Origin: a virus
IMG/VR virus record: IMGVR_UViG_3300034198_005482
Span: 1-29,200 of that record
Length of the DNA stretch: 29,200 bases
Direction: 5' to 3' (one strand)
Of the stretch, positions 7,587 through 15,165 are shown in pieces. The position numbers and the translations under genes were made by a program. Each line of letters begins with the position of its first letter. Position 1 is the stretch's first letter. The notes beneath the pieces are model-generated. The model ran no database searches, was not told the origin of the DNA, and saw only the letters and a program-made list of their open reading frames with translations.

Positions 7587-9024
7587 TTATGTTGTCCTGA
7601 TTTGCGAGGCGCACGCTGAGTGAGTGGCGCATCAGATTCTTGTTTCGTTGTTTTAAGACCTCGTATGCGTTGTTGTTCACGATACATGGCTGATAAGTTG
7701 ATGACGATGCTGTCAACTGCTCACCACAAATATACGATGTTTCTTTGATGAATACCTGTGGAGATGTGACCAACTCCTCGAAGTAGGCAGCCATATCCTC
7801 AGTCATCCAATTGGTATTGAGGTCGAATGATTTGGTGACGTTGATGTTCATCGAGCGGAATCCAAACTCCTCAGTGCTGTATGTCCACTCATCTGATGCG
7901 TTGACGTATCCTGTGACATCCTGGTTGTACACCTCACGGCTGACGTCACCACGCTCGTATGATTTGAGCTGGAAGGCAAATGATGACCAAGAGCCTAATC
8001 GGTCAAGGAACAACAAAGAATACTCTACTGAGGTGGTTCTGCGGTCTAAATAGATGCGGTACTTGACCGAGTCTTGCACAGGTAGTGTAGCGGCATTGGC
8101 GAAATAGAACTCATACCATTCGACTGAGTCATCGATGAGGTCACCTGTTCCAACCAATGTGCCATAGTTATTCGGACCAACAGGAATCTGAACAATCTCA
8201 GACATCGATGAAATGGCTTTATAGAATGCCAAACCATTGCTGTTCTCGAAGATGACTCGGTCAGTTCCTTTCGGGTTGAGGATGTTTAGTGAGATGTCCT
8301 GACCAATGGTGCAGTGATATGTCTGAGGTTGGTTTGTCAACCACAATGCTGTGGGTGCTGTGAGCACATAGTTGGCTGAGTCGTATGATGCCCAATCAGT
8401 CCATCTGAAGGCTGCGTTGAACACCATGTTGTCATCGAGCTCAGTGATGTCACGAGTGATGACCTTGCGGTTGTCAGCGTACTTGACCACACCATCGATG
8501 GCAGCATTTGTGATCGTGCTCCATGAGACGTTGACCACAACAGTTGACCCGGTTGCTGATATGACGGTGTGCAGTCCCTCGAGTTGAGGATTGGCTGTTC
8601 CACCATCAGCTTGGGTAATGACTACCTGGTCGCCTGATGCGAAGGTGTTGGTCACGTTGATTTGAACGTTGCCGCTCGCATTGGTCAGTGATGATGTGTA
8701 ACTGAACTCAGCCACATACTCCTCACCGATTTTGACGTCATAGAGATAGAATGAATTTGGTGCATCGTAGAATGATGTGGTCAGTGTACCCAGGTCCCAT
8801 GATACTTGTGTCTGAAGCAGCTTGCTCAGGTCCTCGATTCCATATCCTGTACCGAATGTTGGCAACACCTTATACTCACCAATCTTGTTGGCGGTGCCAG
8901 CATCATAGATGTCGAAGATGTATTTGAATCCTGTCTTGTTCTTGTTGGTTGAGTCAACGATGAACTTGAGCGGATTGTATGCTGGACTAATTCTCTGCGG
9001 TGATGCTATCAATGTTTGGCTCAT
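7579..9024 (-). CDS. Tail-tip-associated structural protein, unassigned
   Basis: This 481-aa protein starts with MSQTLIASPQRISPAYNPLKFIVDS and is rich in beta-forming and aromatic residues, with no signal peptide or membrane segment. It is co-oriented and overlapping with the hub gene downstream (8 nt) and the 99-aa gene upstream (38 nt). The repeated short Thr/Val/Asn-rich strands around residues 105-180 resemble Ig-like or carbohydrate-binding modules of tail proteins. Its place between host-recognition genes and the hub suggests a baseplate or fibre-attachment role. I recognise the type from Bacteroidota phage tail modules but not a named family. Confidence 0.5.
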   Translation of the reverse strand: MSQTLIASPQRISPAYNPLKFIVDSTNKNKTGFKYIFDIYDAGTANKIGEYKVLPTFGTGYGIEDLSKLLQTQVSWDLGTLTTSFYDAPNSFYLYDVKIGEEYVAEFSYTSSLTNASGNVQINVTNTFASGDQVVITQADGGTANPQLEGLHTVISATGSTVVVNVSWSTITNAAIDGVVKYADNRKVITRDITELDDNMVFNAAFRWTDWASYDSANYVLTAPTALWLTNQPQTYHCTIGQDISLNILNPKGTDRVIFENSNGLAFYKAISSMSEIVQIPVGPNNYGTLVGTGDLIDDSVEWYEFYFANAATLPVQDSVKYRIYLDRRTTSVEYSLLFLDRLGSWSSFAFQLKSYERGDVSREVYNQDVTGYVNASDEWTYSTEEFGFRSMNINVTKSFDLNTNWMTEDMAAYFEELVTSPQVFIKETSYICGEQLTASSSTYQPCIVNNNAYEVLKQRNKNLMRHSLSVRLANQDNING

Positions 9025-9286
9025 ATTCCTCGTTTATTTGATGACCAGCAAAAGCGTGCTTCGGGTTCTTCGGTTCGATTAGGTTTACCCCAAAGTCGTA
9101 GGTGTTGTCTGCCATCACATCAAAGTGGTAGCCGTCTGCGTTCGTGTTTTCGTCCAAAGCAATAACCCCGAGTTCAACAACTGCGTGAACTCCGATGCCG
9201 TAGCCTTCAGCGGTTAGTATTCCTTTGCTTTCAAGGTCAGCTATTGCGGCTTCCTTGTTTGGATAAGTGAGTTTGTAGATGTTCAT
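8987..9286 (-). CDS. Small conserved tail-module protein
   Basis: This 99-aa protein starts MNIYKLTYPNKEAAIADLESKG and contains GYGIGVHAVVELGVIALDE and NADGYHFDVMADNTYDFGVN. Proteins of this pattern recur in tail modules of Bacteroidota phages with no known function. I chose the ATG at 9286, just after the stop of the 561-aa gene; an earlier alternative start would lie inside that gene. Its last 38 nt overlap the 481-aa structural gene. A small virion or tail-fibre-assembly role is a guess from position. Confidence 0.5.
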   Translation of the reverse strand: MNIYKLTYPNKEAAIADLESKGILTAEGYGIGVHAVVELGVIALDENTNADGYHFDVMADNTYDFGVNLIEPKNPKHAFAGHQINEEYEPNIDSITAEN

Positions 9287-9288
9287 TG

Positions 9289-10974
9289 TTATGCTGTTAA
9301 GGCGATGCATTGAGTGTCAGTAAGCGGTGTTGGAAATAGCGCCATTGAGTTGATGTATTTAGGTACGTCTTGCGCTTGACCGATTAAAAACTCTAAAGCA
9401 GTTGCAGTAAATGCTGTTGCTGTTATTTGTTTAAAGCCGTTAAAAAATACATCTGCCGTAGTGCCGTTCCATTTGATGGCTATTTTGCAAGTATCAGTTG
9501 TAGTTGTAAATAAGCCTATTTCGCTACCAGCTACGCGTTTAGATAATGACAATCTTAAAGTGCCTTGATTTCTAAATACAAAACCATTTGTTGCGCCCGT
9601 GTTTGTATCGGCAAGAAATAAAGTATTGACACTTGCATCCCTTGTCAAAACACGATTATTCCTCAAGTCCACAAACCAAGTCCCACCGCTTGCAGTTATC
9701 AGCCCATTGGTGAAGATGTTGTTTCGTGTTATTGAATCAGCGTTACGAGTAACACTTGCAGTTGTAGTCGGGATGAAACTTGTACTATAAGCGCCCGCTT
9801 CGAGTTGTGCGCCCCATAGGAAGATGGAGGTTGAAAGGGTGTTGGTCTCTGCTCTTGCAGCGGTTGCAGATGTCACTAAAAAAACAGAAAAAGAACCCGA
9901 AACTGTAGCGGTAGCCGTAGCAGTAATAGAGCATCGAAACCATCCGTTCCCAACGCTTGTTATAGCAGAGGTAGTTCCCGAGCCTACCGAGCCAAGTACG
10001 CCATTATTTAAATCAAAATTGGCAAAAGCATTTACTCCAAAAGCTGCTCCCGAGCCAAAAATTTGCGCAAAATTATTTGTGTCTTTTTTTAAATAAAAAC
10101 TAATTGTGTATGCAACGCCACTGGTTGTATTAATAGCTTGTTGACATTGATGCCCAGTAGATGCTCCATTAGCCGTCAAGGTGTCAGCATCTACAATACC
10201 GCTTGGTGAAGTTGTGCTATTTGCAGTAATAGTTGTTGCGGTTTTAACCCAAGTAGCGTTATCAAAAGACGAACTCTGAAGCGCTAGGTTTGTTCTCTGC
10301 GGTTCTAAAAGTATGTTAGGACATCCACCAAGTGAGTAGTCTACTCGTGGGATGTTAAGCCGTGTTTCAGTGCGGAGGTAGTCACGTGCTGAAGTGCCTT
10401 CGACAAGTTGTGCGCCCCAAACTTCTATATAATCACTCGTTGTTAAAATGCTATTGTTTGAAAAGCCGCATCGCCCCGCACCTAATAAAGATGCACCAAC
10501 TGCTCCCGTTAAAGTAAATCTTTGCCAAGATGTTGTTACAGTTATAGTAGATACTACTGCACTATCATTAATAAATATGGTTGCAGTTTTTGTGCCAACA
10601 TTTGAGCGCATCCAAACACTAATAGTCATTGTGGTGTTTATGATTGCTAAATTTTGACGAACTTGAGAGTTTAAGTTTGCCGCAGTCCAACGAGATGCAG
10701 TTGTAGTTCCATTTGGAGCTTCTGAAAAATTATCAGTAAAAACTGAAGGGCCACCGCCGCCCGTAAGCCAACTTGTATTCTGAAACTGCTGACTATATGA
10801 AACAAGATTATAAGGCACTAAATCAACCAACCCCGCAGCGTTAACCCTCGTGGCAGTTGTGGCTCTTGTAGCGGTGAAATCTCCGTTGCCGTTGGACGGA
10901 ATGACGGAGTAAAGTTTGCCCTCTTTGTATGCGTTAGGCGTTAGTAAAAGGGAAGCGTTATCAAGTAGACTCAT
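9289..10974 (-). CDS. Receptor-binding / tail fibre protein with two carbohydrate-binding-like repeats and a LamG-like end
   Basis: This 561-aa protein has three parts. Two are related beta-sandwich repeats. Repeat 1 (~56-205) runs from NLVSYSQQFQNTSW to VWGAQLVEGTSARDYLRTE; repeat 2 (~226-400) runs from NLALQSSSFDNATW to LWGAQLEAGAYSTSF. The third (~410-561) resembles a concanavalin/LamG jelly roll ending in a PLTDTQCIALTA segment. Such proteins display carbohydrate-binding modules on phage tails and probably recognise surface glycans. The DNA of this gene and the 54-aa gene before it reads differently from its neighbours: more TTA, GCA and AAA codons and fewer of the GATG/GAGTG-type words. 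That suits a swapped host-range module. It overlaps the 54-aa gene by ATGA. Confidence 0.6.
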   Translation of the reverse strand: MSLLDNASLLLTPNAYKEGKLYSVIPSNGNGDFTATRATTATRVNAAGLVDLVPYNLVSYSQQFQNTSWLTGGGGPSVFTDNFSEAPNGTTTASRWTAANLNSQVRQNLAIINTTMTISVWMRSNVGTKTATIFINDSAVVSTITVTTSWQRFTLTGAVGASLLGAGRCGFSNNSILTTSDYIEVWGAQLVEGTSARDYLRTETRLNIPRVDYSLGGCPNILLEPQRTNLALQSSSFDNATWVKTATTITANSTTSPSGIVDADTLTANGASTGHQCQQAINTTSGVAYTISFYLKKDTNNFAQIFGSGAAFGVNAFANFDLNNGVLGSVGSGTTSAITSVGNGWFRCSITATATATVSGSFSVFLVTSATAARAETNTLSTSIFLWGAQLEAGAYSTSFIPTTTASVTRNADSITRNNIFTNGLITASGGTWFVDLRNNRVLTRDASVNTLFLADTNTGATNGFVFRNQGTLRLSLSKRVAGSEIGLFTTTTDTCKIAIKWNGTTADVFFNGFKQITATAFTATALEFLIGQAQDVPKYINSMALFPTPLTDTQCIALTA

Positions 10975-11135
10975 TGTATTGCGTTAAGTGCGGTTAATTG
11001 TGCTTCAAGACAAGCGGATGCTTCGAAAACTCCGCCGTCAGCCGCTACCCTTGCGGCAAATGTTGACACAATGCTTGGGACTGGGTTGCCAAATGACAAC
11101 CAAAAAGACGGGTTGTAAAGGCTGTAGAAATACAT
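10971..11135 (-). CDS. Small tail-fibre companion protein (54 aa)
   Basis: This ORF of 54 codons starts MYFYSLYNPSFWLSFGNPVP and ends FEASACLEAQLTALNAIQ. It is supported by tight packing: its ATG shares one base with the previous stop (TAATG), and its TGA overlaps the next ATG (ATGA). The ADGGVFEASACLEAQL segment resembles a short motif that often accompanies LamG-like surface proteins of Bacteroidota and their phages. It may be an attachment peptide for the large receptor-binding protein. Function unknown. Confidence 0.6.
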   Translation of the reverse strand: MYFYSLYNPSFWLSFGNPVPSIVSTFAARVAADGGVFEASACLEAQLTALNAIQ

Positions 11136-11407
11136 TACCCAAGAACTAAAGCAACACTACCCGATGCCAATGTGACACCACTGAACTGAAGGTCATTGAT
11201 TGGGGTGATGATGGCACCGGCTTTGACTGCTGTACCTGGAGCGGCAATGTATGTGCTTTTGACATCCACACCAGCTGTCTTGATCGCGGTGAAGACTGTG
11301 TCCTGAAGTACGACAATCGCATCGATGGTCTTGGTTGCCTCAGTTGTGTTGTTGACGATGTATGTCCCATTGTTAGCGACAAGCTCGCCCATTAGATTTG
11401 TTCCCAT
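11135..11407 (-). CDS. Small structural protein, unassigned
   Basis: This 90-aa protein is rich in Ala, Thr and Val: IDAIVVLQDTVFTAIKTAGVDV, then a Gly-turn region ending SGVTLASGSVALVLG. Low charge and short predicted strands suggest a beta-fold virion protein such as a decoration or fibre-tip protein. It is the first gene after the large terminase and has its own bipartite AACACTT/TGCAACATA element, so it probably heads the late tail transcript. A second ATG (codon 6, MGELVANN) is possible. Confidence 0.5.
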   Translation of the reverse strand: MGTNLMGELVANNGTYIVNNTTEATKTIDAIVVLQDTVFTAIKTAGVDVKSTYIAAPGTAVKAGAIITPINDLQFSGVTLASGSVALVLG

Positions 11408-11419
11408 GGTTTTTTCTTT

Positions 11420-11446
11420 TATGTTGCAAATTAAGTGTGAAGTGTT
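11420..11446 (-). promoter_or_regulatory. Bipartite late-gene element, copy 3
   Basis: On the minus strand: AACACTT (5 of 7 matching AACAAAT), 11 nt, TGCAACATA. The ATG is 12 nt further on, after an A-rich AAGAAAAAACC. It starts right at the terminase stop codon and could uncouple tail genes from terminase transcription. Confidence 0.45.
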
Positions 11447-12606
11447 TAAAAGGCGAAGTATGAGTCATCGGTGTAGTACTCCTGACGGATGTGAGTCGTG
11501 GCATATCGGATGGCATCCATGGCATCATCGTACAGCTTCACAGGTTCATCCATGATGAGGTCACCGACTTTCTTCCATTTGTAGTTCTCATACTCTTTCT
11601 TGACTCTCGGGTCATCCTGACACCACACACCGAATGTCTTGATGTTGTCGATACCTTTCTTGACCACCTTGTTTGCGTTCATCACATCGTATCCAGCGTT
11701 GTTCATCTCGGCAATGATTTCAGGTCGTGCGTAGTCAGCCACGATGGTGATGTACTTCTCAATCTCGAGTTCATCCATTCGAGCAATCAGGTTGGTTGTG
11801 GTCAGATACGACTCATAGATGACCGGCTCGATGTAGATGTCATTGTCGCAGTAGTAGACCCTCATCAGCGCGGTGGGGTGATTGTACCCGAAGTCAATGC
11901 CGTATACAAAGTTGACGAACCTGGATGGGCGATGCTTGACAAAGGTCCAATTTGAGTAGATGTTGCTCTTGCTGATTGCCTTCTCACCGAGCGCATAGAT
12001 TTGGTACAGCGCCTCATCAGTGCGCTTGAGGTCCTCGATTTGTCGCTTGATGCTGTCAGGGAGAAATGGGTTGTCCTTGTACGTTGACTTGATGATGATG
12101 CTCTCCTCCATCGGTAGGTCATAGAGCCAGGATGAACTCTCACTCGGGTTGTAGTCGAAGATGAGCTTCTGCTCGGTCCTCATGTTGAGCTGTTGGAAGT
12201 CTTCGAACCACAACTCATTGGCTTCATTGCACCAACCGATGTCACGTTTGCGACCACGAATCTTCTGCTCGTCATCCACACTGAAGAACTCCACGATGCT
12301 GCCATTCGGGAAGGTATAGATGTGTTCAGACTTGTTGTGACTGCTCACCTCATATATCTCCATGGTCTTCATGATTTCAAAGAAGTCACGCATCACCGTT
12401 GCCCTGAGAGCTGGGAAGGTCTTGCGCACCACACTGACCACCTTGTTGGGATGTTGGATGCAGTAGACGATAATCATCTGACACAGGGAGTAGGTCTTTG
12501 ATGATCGTGAGCCACCCTCATTGATGATGAACCTGAGGCTCGGGTCAGCCAATGCAGTGTAGTTCTTTTCGAAGATGACAGTGCTGTCGATTGTGATTGC
12601 AGCCAT
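11446..12606 (-). CDS. terL: Terminase large subunit (packaging ATPase-nuclease)
   Basis: This 386-aa protein pumps DNA into the prohead and cuts it. The ATPase half has a Walker A-like GGSRSSKT near residue 30 and a Walker B-like IGWCNEANE near 125, the hydrophobic-acidic pattern typical of Terminase_3-type proteins. The nuclease half has FVYGIDFGYNHPTAL (D in IDFGY), VADYARPEII, and YDDAMDAIRYA near the C-terminus, giving the acidic cluster of the RNase H-like fold. I start it at ATG 12606 rather than an upstream TTG. The small-subunit gene lies 80 bp upstream with a hairpin between them. Confidence 0.93.
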   Translation of the reverse strand: MAAITIDSTVIFEKNYTALADPSLRFIINEGGSRSSKTYSLCQMIIVYCIQHPNKVVSVVRKTFPALRATVMRDFFEIMKTMEIYEVSSHNKSEHIYTFPNGSIVEFFSVDDEQKIRGRKRDIGWCNEANELWFEDFQQLNMRTEQKLIFDYNPSESSSWLYDLPMEESIIIKSTYKDNPFLPDSIKRQIEDLKRTDEALYQIYALGEKAISKSNIYSNWTFVKHRPSRFVNFVYGIDFGYNHPTALMRVYYCDNDIYIEPVIYESYLTTTNLIARMDELEIEKYITIVADYARPEIIAEMNNAGYDVMNANKVVKKGIDNIKTFGVWCQDDPRVKKEYENYKWKKVGDLIMDEPVKLYDDAMDAIRYATTHIRQEYYTDDSYFAF

Positions 12607-12624
12607 AGGCAAAGTTTAGGCAAT

Positions 12625-12654
12625 AAAAAAGCCGTACAAGAGTTTTCTCTTATA
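12625..12654 (-). terminator. Weak terminator-like hairpin between terS and terL
   Basis: On the minus strand TATAAGAG-AAAA-CTCTTGTA forms an 8-bp stem (one G-U pair) with a 4-nt loop. The six-T run comes only after a CGGC spacer. It could attenuate terL transcription or act as an mRNA-processing or stability hairpin; the spacing argues against an efficient terminator. Confidence 0.35.
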
Positions 12655-12686
12655 TGACAATTTGACCACTAAGATACTAAATATAT

Positions 12687-13109
12687 CTATTCAGTAGGTC
12701 TAATAATATTTACTTTCACCTCAGAGATGCTCTGCCCTCCTGAAGTGATGTCAGTTTTCTCAGTCAGTCCGTTCAGACGTTGAGTGATGGATGGATTGTA
12801 TTGTCCAGCCATACCTCCCTCAATTTGGTCTTGCTTGATGTTTGCCTCTATCGTGCGGCAGATTGTGGTATACGCTGAATATCTCCCATCCGTATTCGCA
12901 AAATAATCCTCCACACTTTTGTGCTTGTCAGCTGCAAATGCTCTGAATCCAACCACAGTAAGAGGTCTCTCAAGCGGTACAGGAACAGCTTCACCTGTCT
13001 TGTTAGATAACTGATATAGATATCTTGGATTGTCCTTGCACCATTTGCGGTATTCCAGGAACAATTGCCACATATCATCCGGTGTTTCTATGTTTTTAGG
13101 TCTCCCCAT
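12687..13109 (-). CDS. terS: Terminase small subunit (DNA-packaging protein)
   Basis: This 140-aa protein begins MGRPKNIETPDDMWQLFLEY, matching the opening of gp3-type packaging proteins (MGRPKxI-P-ELWxLFxEY). A predicted N-terminal helix-turn-helix follows, then a central helical part (YSAYTTICRTIEANIKQDQIEGGMAG) suited to oligomerisation. The end, GGQSISEVKVNIIRPTE, resembles the C-terminal strands that contact the portal or large subunit. It recognises viral DNA and stimulates the large subunit encoded next. The ATG shares one base with the preceding stop. Confidence 0.75.
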   Translation of the reverse strand: MGRPKNIETPDDMWQLFLEYRKWCKDNPRYLYQLSNKTGEAVPVPLERPLTVVGFRAFAADKHKSVEDYFANTDGRYSAYTTICRTIEANIKQDQIEGGMAGQYNPSITQRLNGLTEKTDITSGGQSISEVKVNIIRPTE

Positions 13110-13465
13110 TATATCAGATTTAGTCCTTTGAGTTTAGATTCTGCCCAATCAAGTCCTGTCTTGCCACCCCATAGGAGAAAGCTAACGTATGCACAATCCT
13201 CAGGTGCTGCATCATCGAAGTTCGGCTCTGCTCTGCTGAGATAGCTGTACATTCGTTTGATGGTATCGATGGAGATTGGTTCCTTATTTGCGAGCTGCTG
13301 ACCTCTAACCTTTCCAACCTGAGTGGCGCACTTGTTTCCGAGCTCTTCATTGAGTGCGATTCCTCTGCGTGCATTGTTGCGCACTGAGTCAGGATAGTCG
13401 TTGTAGCTGTCCTCAGCGAAGGCTGCGAGGTATTTACTGAGCGCGTTTTCGTTTTGCTGTTGCAT
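13109..13465 (-). CDS. Small conserved protein resembling a domain attached to head proteases
   Basis: This 118-aa protein contains YPDSVRNNARRGIALNEELG, CATQVGKVRGQQLANKEPIS, IKRMYSYLSRAE and FLLWGGKTGLDWAESKLK. I recall this order of motifs from a domain found in head-morphogenesis or protease proteins of other phages; here it stands alone beside the terminase genes. Function unknown; a DNA-packaging or prohead-assembly role is inferred. I prefer ATG 13465 (MQQQNENALSKYLAAF), giving a 32-nt overlap with the previous gene. A start at 13504 would add 13 basic, Gln-rich residues. Confidence 0.5.
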   Translation of the reverse strand: MQQQNENALSKYLAAFAEDSYNDYPDSVRNNARRGIALNEELGNKCATQVGKVRGQQLANKEPISIDTIKRMYSYLSRAEPNFDDAAPEDCAYVSFLLWGGKTGLDWAESKLKGLNLI

Positions 13466-13700
13466 TGCGTTGTTTTTTTGGTGCTGGTGCTTCGACTTGC
13501 TCATCCTCTTCGATTCCTGTGTATTGAATCGGCTCAGGTGTTGTTGCGGTCTCTGCTTCCCTTTCGAACAGGTACCCGAGTCCTATGCTCACATAGTATC
13601 GGTACTTGGTCACATCTATGTTGTCAACAACTATGGTTGTGTTTCCGAGCGTTGTCCTCTTGATGATGGTCTTGCCCTTGTGTTCTGCTTTGATTTTCAT
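13434..13700 (-). CDS. Small basic protein, unknown
   Basis: This 88-aa protein has a beta-rich N-terminal half (GKTIIKRTTLGNTTIVVDNIDVTKYRYYVSIGLGYLFE, given here in two parts: GKTIIKRTTLGNTTIVV and KYRYYVSIGLGYLFE). An acidic linker follows and then a Lys/Arg-rich tail (APKKQRNATAKRKRAQ) that could bind nucleic acid. It lies just upstream of packaging genes. The ATG is preceded by an A-rich stretch suited to Bacteroidota initiation, yet lies 77 nt inside the sigma-like gene. No family recognised. Confidence 0.5.
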   Translation of the reverse strand: MKIKAEHKGKTIIKRTTLGNTTIVVDNIDVTKYRYYVSIGLGYLFEREAETATTPEPIQYTGIEEDEQVEAPAPKKQRNATAKRKRAQ

Positions 13701-14214
13701 TATATATGATTTTTAGTTTTGTTTTGATTTCAGCGATGAGGTAGTGTGCTGAGGTGTTTGGAATCTTGAAGTACTTCGCCATTGATCGTGCAGTGGTATA
13801 CCCCTCATCGAAGTAAGCCTTGGCAACTGTTATCTTCACGTTGTCGGTGAGCGAATCTCGATATATGTCCACGCATGACTTCCATCCATGGTATTCTTTC
13901 TCGATGTTTATCTTGTCGATAAGGTCAGTATCATCCACCATCAGGTCAGGCATTGCCGTCTCACTTGATAGGAGTCGCTCCTGTCGATTGGTGTCTAGGT
14001 TCTGCCACATCACTTGGCGCTTGATGGAGTTCATCATGAGTCCCTTGACATCGGGGTCGGGTCCAGGGTTCTGAATTGACACCACATGAAGATATGCGTT
14101 GTTGATTACAACATCCGGATTGAGCCTCGGATTGTACTTGGAACAAAAAAACCGAGCGTATCGAAATAGCTCGGCATAGTGCCTGGTGATATATCGGTCA
14201 AGAGATGCTTTCAT
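13624..14214 (-). CDS. Sigma-factor-like / late transcription regulator
   Basis: This 196-aa protein has the plan of a small ECF-type sigma factor. An N-terminal helical part (LDRYITRHYAELFRYARFF, then NPDVVINNAYLHVVS) resembles region 2. The C-terminal part carries a helix-turn-helix (YFDEGYTTARSMAKYFKI, then SAHYLIAEIKTKLK) like region 4. It is the only gene here that looks able to redirect RNA polymerase, and it sits at the early/late boundary just before the terminase genes. It could read the bipartite late elements or the tandem repeat at 27478-27537, but that is inference. The last ~25 residues are Gln/His-rich, overlap the next gene by 77 nt, and look like read-out of another gene's frame. 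It could instead be a plain DNA-binding protein. Confidence 0.45.
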   Translation of the reverse strand: MKASLDRYITRHYAELFRYARFFCSKYNPRLNPDVVINNAYLHVVSIQNPGPDPDVKGLMMNSIKRQVMWQNLDTNRQERLLSSETAMPDLMVDDTDLIDKINIEKEYHGWKSCVDIYRDSLTDNVKITVAKAYFDEGYTTARSMAKYFKIPNTSAHYLIAEIKTKLKIIYNENQSRTQGQDHHQEDNARKHNHSC

Positions 14215-14410
14215 ACCAATTGATGAAGTCCTTGTACCATATTTTGCGCCTCACCATGGAGCAGAAGCATTCACGATCCGACTTGCCCTCGACTCGCTCC
14301 TTGATTTTCTTGAGTGGGAGCAGTGCTTTCTTGGTAAAGCGGTGCGCATCATCCATCTCAATCACTTGAGAGATGTATTCGATGTCAGTTTGAGTCAGTC
14401 CTGTGTCCAT
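14198..14410 (-). CDS. Small protein, unknown (70 aa)
   Basis: Starts MDTGLTQTDIEYISQVIEMDDAHRF and includes KKALLPLKKIKERVEGKSDRE and CFCSMVRRKIWYKDF. It is mostly helical, with a CxC pair and a basic-aromatic C-terminus. It overlaps the previous gene by 16 nt and the sigma-like gene by 17 nt, and may partner the latter. No family recognised. Confidence 0.5.
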   Translation of the reverse strand: MDTGLTQTDIEYISQVIEMDDAHRFTKKALLPLKKIKERVEGKSDRECFCSMVRRKIWYKDFINWYESIS

Positions 14411-14643
14411 TGAGTAATCAGATAAGCCACCATTGAGACGAGTGCGGCATATCCTATGTTGCCTGTAAGTGCCAAAGTGGTCCAAAATGAGGTGCACTTC
14501 CAACACCCAAATGATGAGTGAAGGAATTGCATGAATTTTGCCTCAGGTAGCCAATTGATGAATATCGCATCAATGACCCAATGAAGCGGCTCGAATTTAG
14601 CGATGAGCCAACCGATGGCGAGTGATATGATTAGTGCTTCCAT
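14395..14643 (-). CDS. Small membrane protein with CxxC (82 aa)
   Basis: Two hydrophobic segments (residues ~4-27, LIISLAIGWLIAKFEPL; and ~57-77, ALTGNIGYAALVSMVAYLIT) flank FGCWKCTSFWTT, which has a CxxC. Similar CWKC-SFW membrane proteins appear in other Bacteroidota phages. They might act in superinfection exclusion or membrane remodelling, but function is unknown. It overlaps both neighbours (13 and 16 nt). Confidence 0.55.
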   Translation of the reverse strand: MEALIISLAIGWLIAKFEPLHWVIDAIFINWLPEAKFMQFLHSSFGCWKCTSFWTTLALTGNIGYAALVSMVAYLITQWTQD

Positions 14644-14741
14644 AGTTCAAAGATAGCGTAAATTGTTACACAAATCGTGACAGCTGCCACCAGTGCCATT
14701 GTGCAGAGTGCTGCGAGGTATTCTTTGTCGTGGTCTTTCAT
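14631..14741 (-). CDS. Tiny membrane protein (36 aa)
   Basis: This ORF of 36 codons reads MKDHDKEYLAALCTMALVAA and continues VTICVTIYAIFELWKH: a charged N-terminus and a single membrane span. ATGA overlap with the preceding stop and a 13-nt overlap with the following ATG make it a credible coupled gene. Function unknown. Confidence 0.5.
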   Translation of the reverse strand: MKDHDKEYLAALCTMALVAAVTICVTIYAIFELWKH

Positions 14742-14941
14742 AACTTTTCGATTTCGTGTTTTACTTGTTGCCAATAGTCATAAAATACATCCGCATCTTC
14801 TTCAAGAATAGGTAAGTTTATTTCTAATATCTCCTCAACTGAAGCCATTGCACATTGTTTGGCTTTACCTTTTGATTCAATATAAGTTAGGAAACCATCA
14901 TATTTATCTACTAACTCTCGTGCTTTTTCTTTTGATGTCAT
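14738..14941 (-). CDS. Small helical protein, unknown (67 aa)
   Basis: Begins MTSKEKARELVDKYDGFLTY, with AKQCAMASVEEILEINLPI and a closing YYDYWQQVKHEIEKL-like end (FYDYWQQVKHEIEKL). This pattern is common among small early proteins of Bacteroidota phages, with no known function. Coupled to both neighbours by ATGA overlaps. Confidence 0.55.
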   Translation of the reverse strand: MTSKEKARELVDKYDGFLTYIESKGKAKQCAMASVEEILEINLPILEEDADVFYDYWQQVKHEIEKL

Positions 14942-15165
14942 AAGTCAAAGCTTATTTCGTTATCGTTCATTGCGTCTCTAAGCATCTCTCGGCATTTGCT
15001 GTATGCTTCCACCTCTAAATCATGCGCCTCTCGGTTTCCGATGTATCCGTGTTTCACTATCCCTCGCAACTCTTGGTCAAGCTTCCACAATGCGCCTTGC
15101 CATCTATCAGCATTTAATGCTTGGATTGCTTCGGCTTTGTCGTCGAATTCGATTGTGATTTTCAT
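14938..15165 (-). CDS. Small phage protein, unknown (75 aa)
   Basis: Starts with a strand MKITIEFDDKAEAIQALNADR, then WQGALWKLDQELRGIVKHGY and a helical acidic end (CREMLRDAMNDNEISFDL). The type is familiar from phage early regions but has no assigned role. ATGA overlaps join it to both neighbours. Confidence 0.55.
   Translation of the reverse strand: MKITIEFDDKAEAIQALNADRWQGALWKLDQELRGIVKHGYIGNREAHDLEVEAYSKCREMLRDAMNDNEISFDL

Noticed and set aside
9824-10096. Plus-strand ORF rich in Glu/Ala/Val within the receptor-binding gene
   Set aside because: Antisense shadow of a Thr/Ala/Ser-rich gene with no start context.
14648-14674. TATCTTTG with TTTG upstream, promoter-like on the minus strand
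   Set aside because: The spacer is only 15 nt and the sequence lies within coding DNA of the 36-aa gene, so chance is likely.
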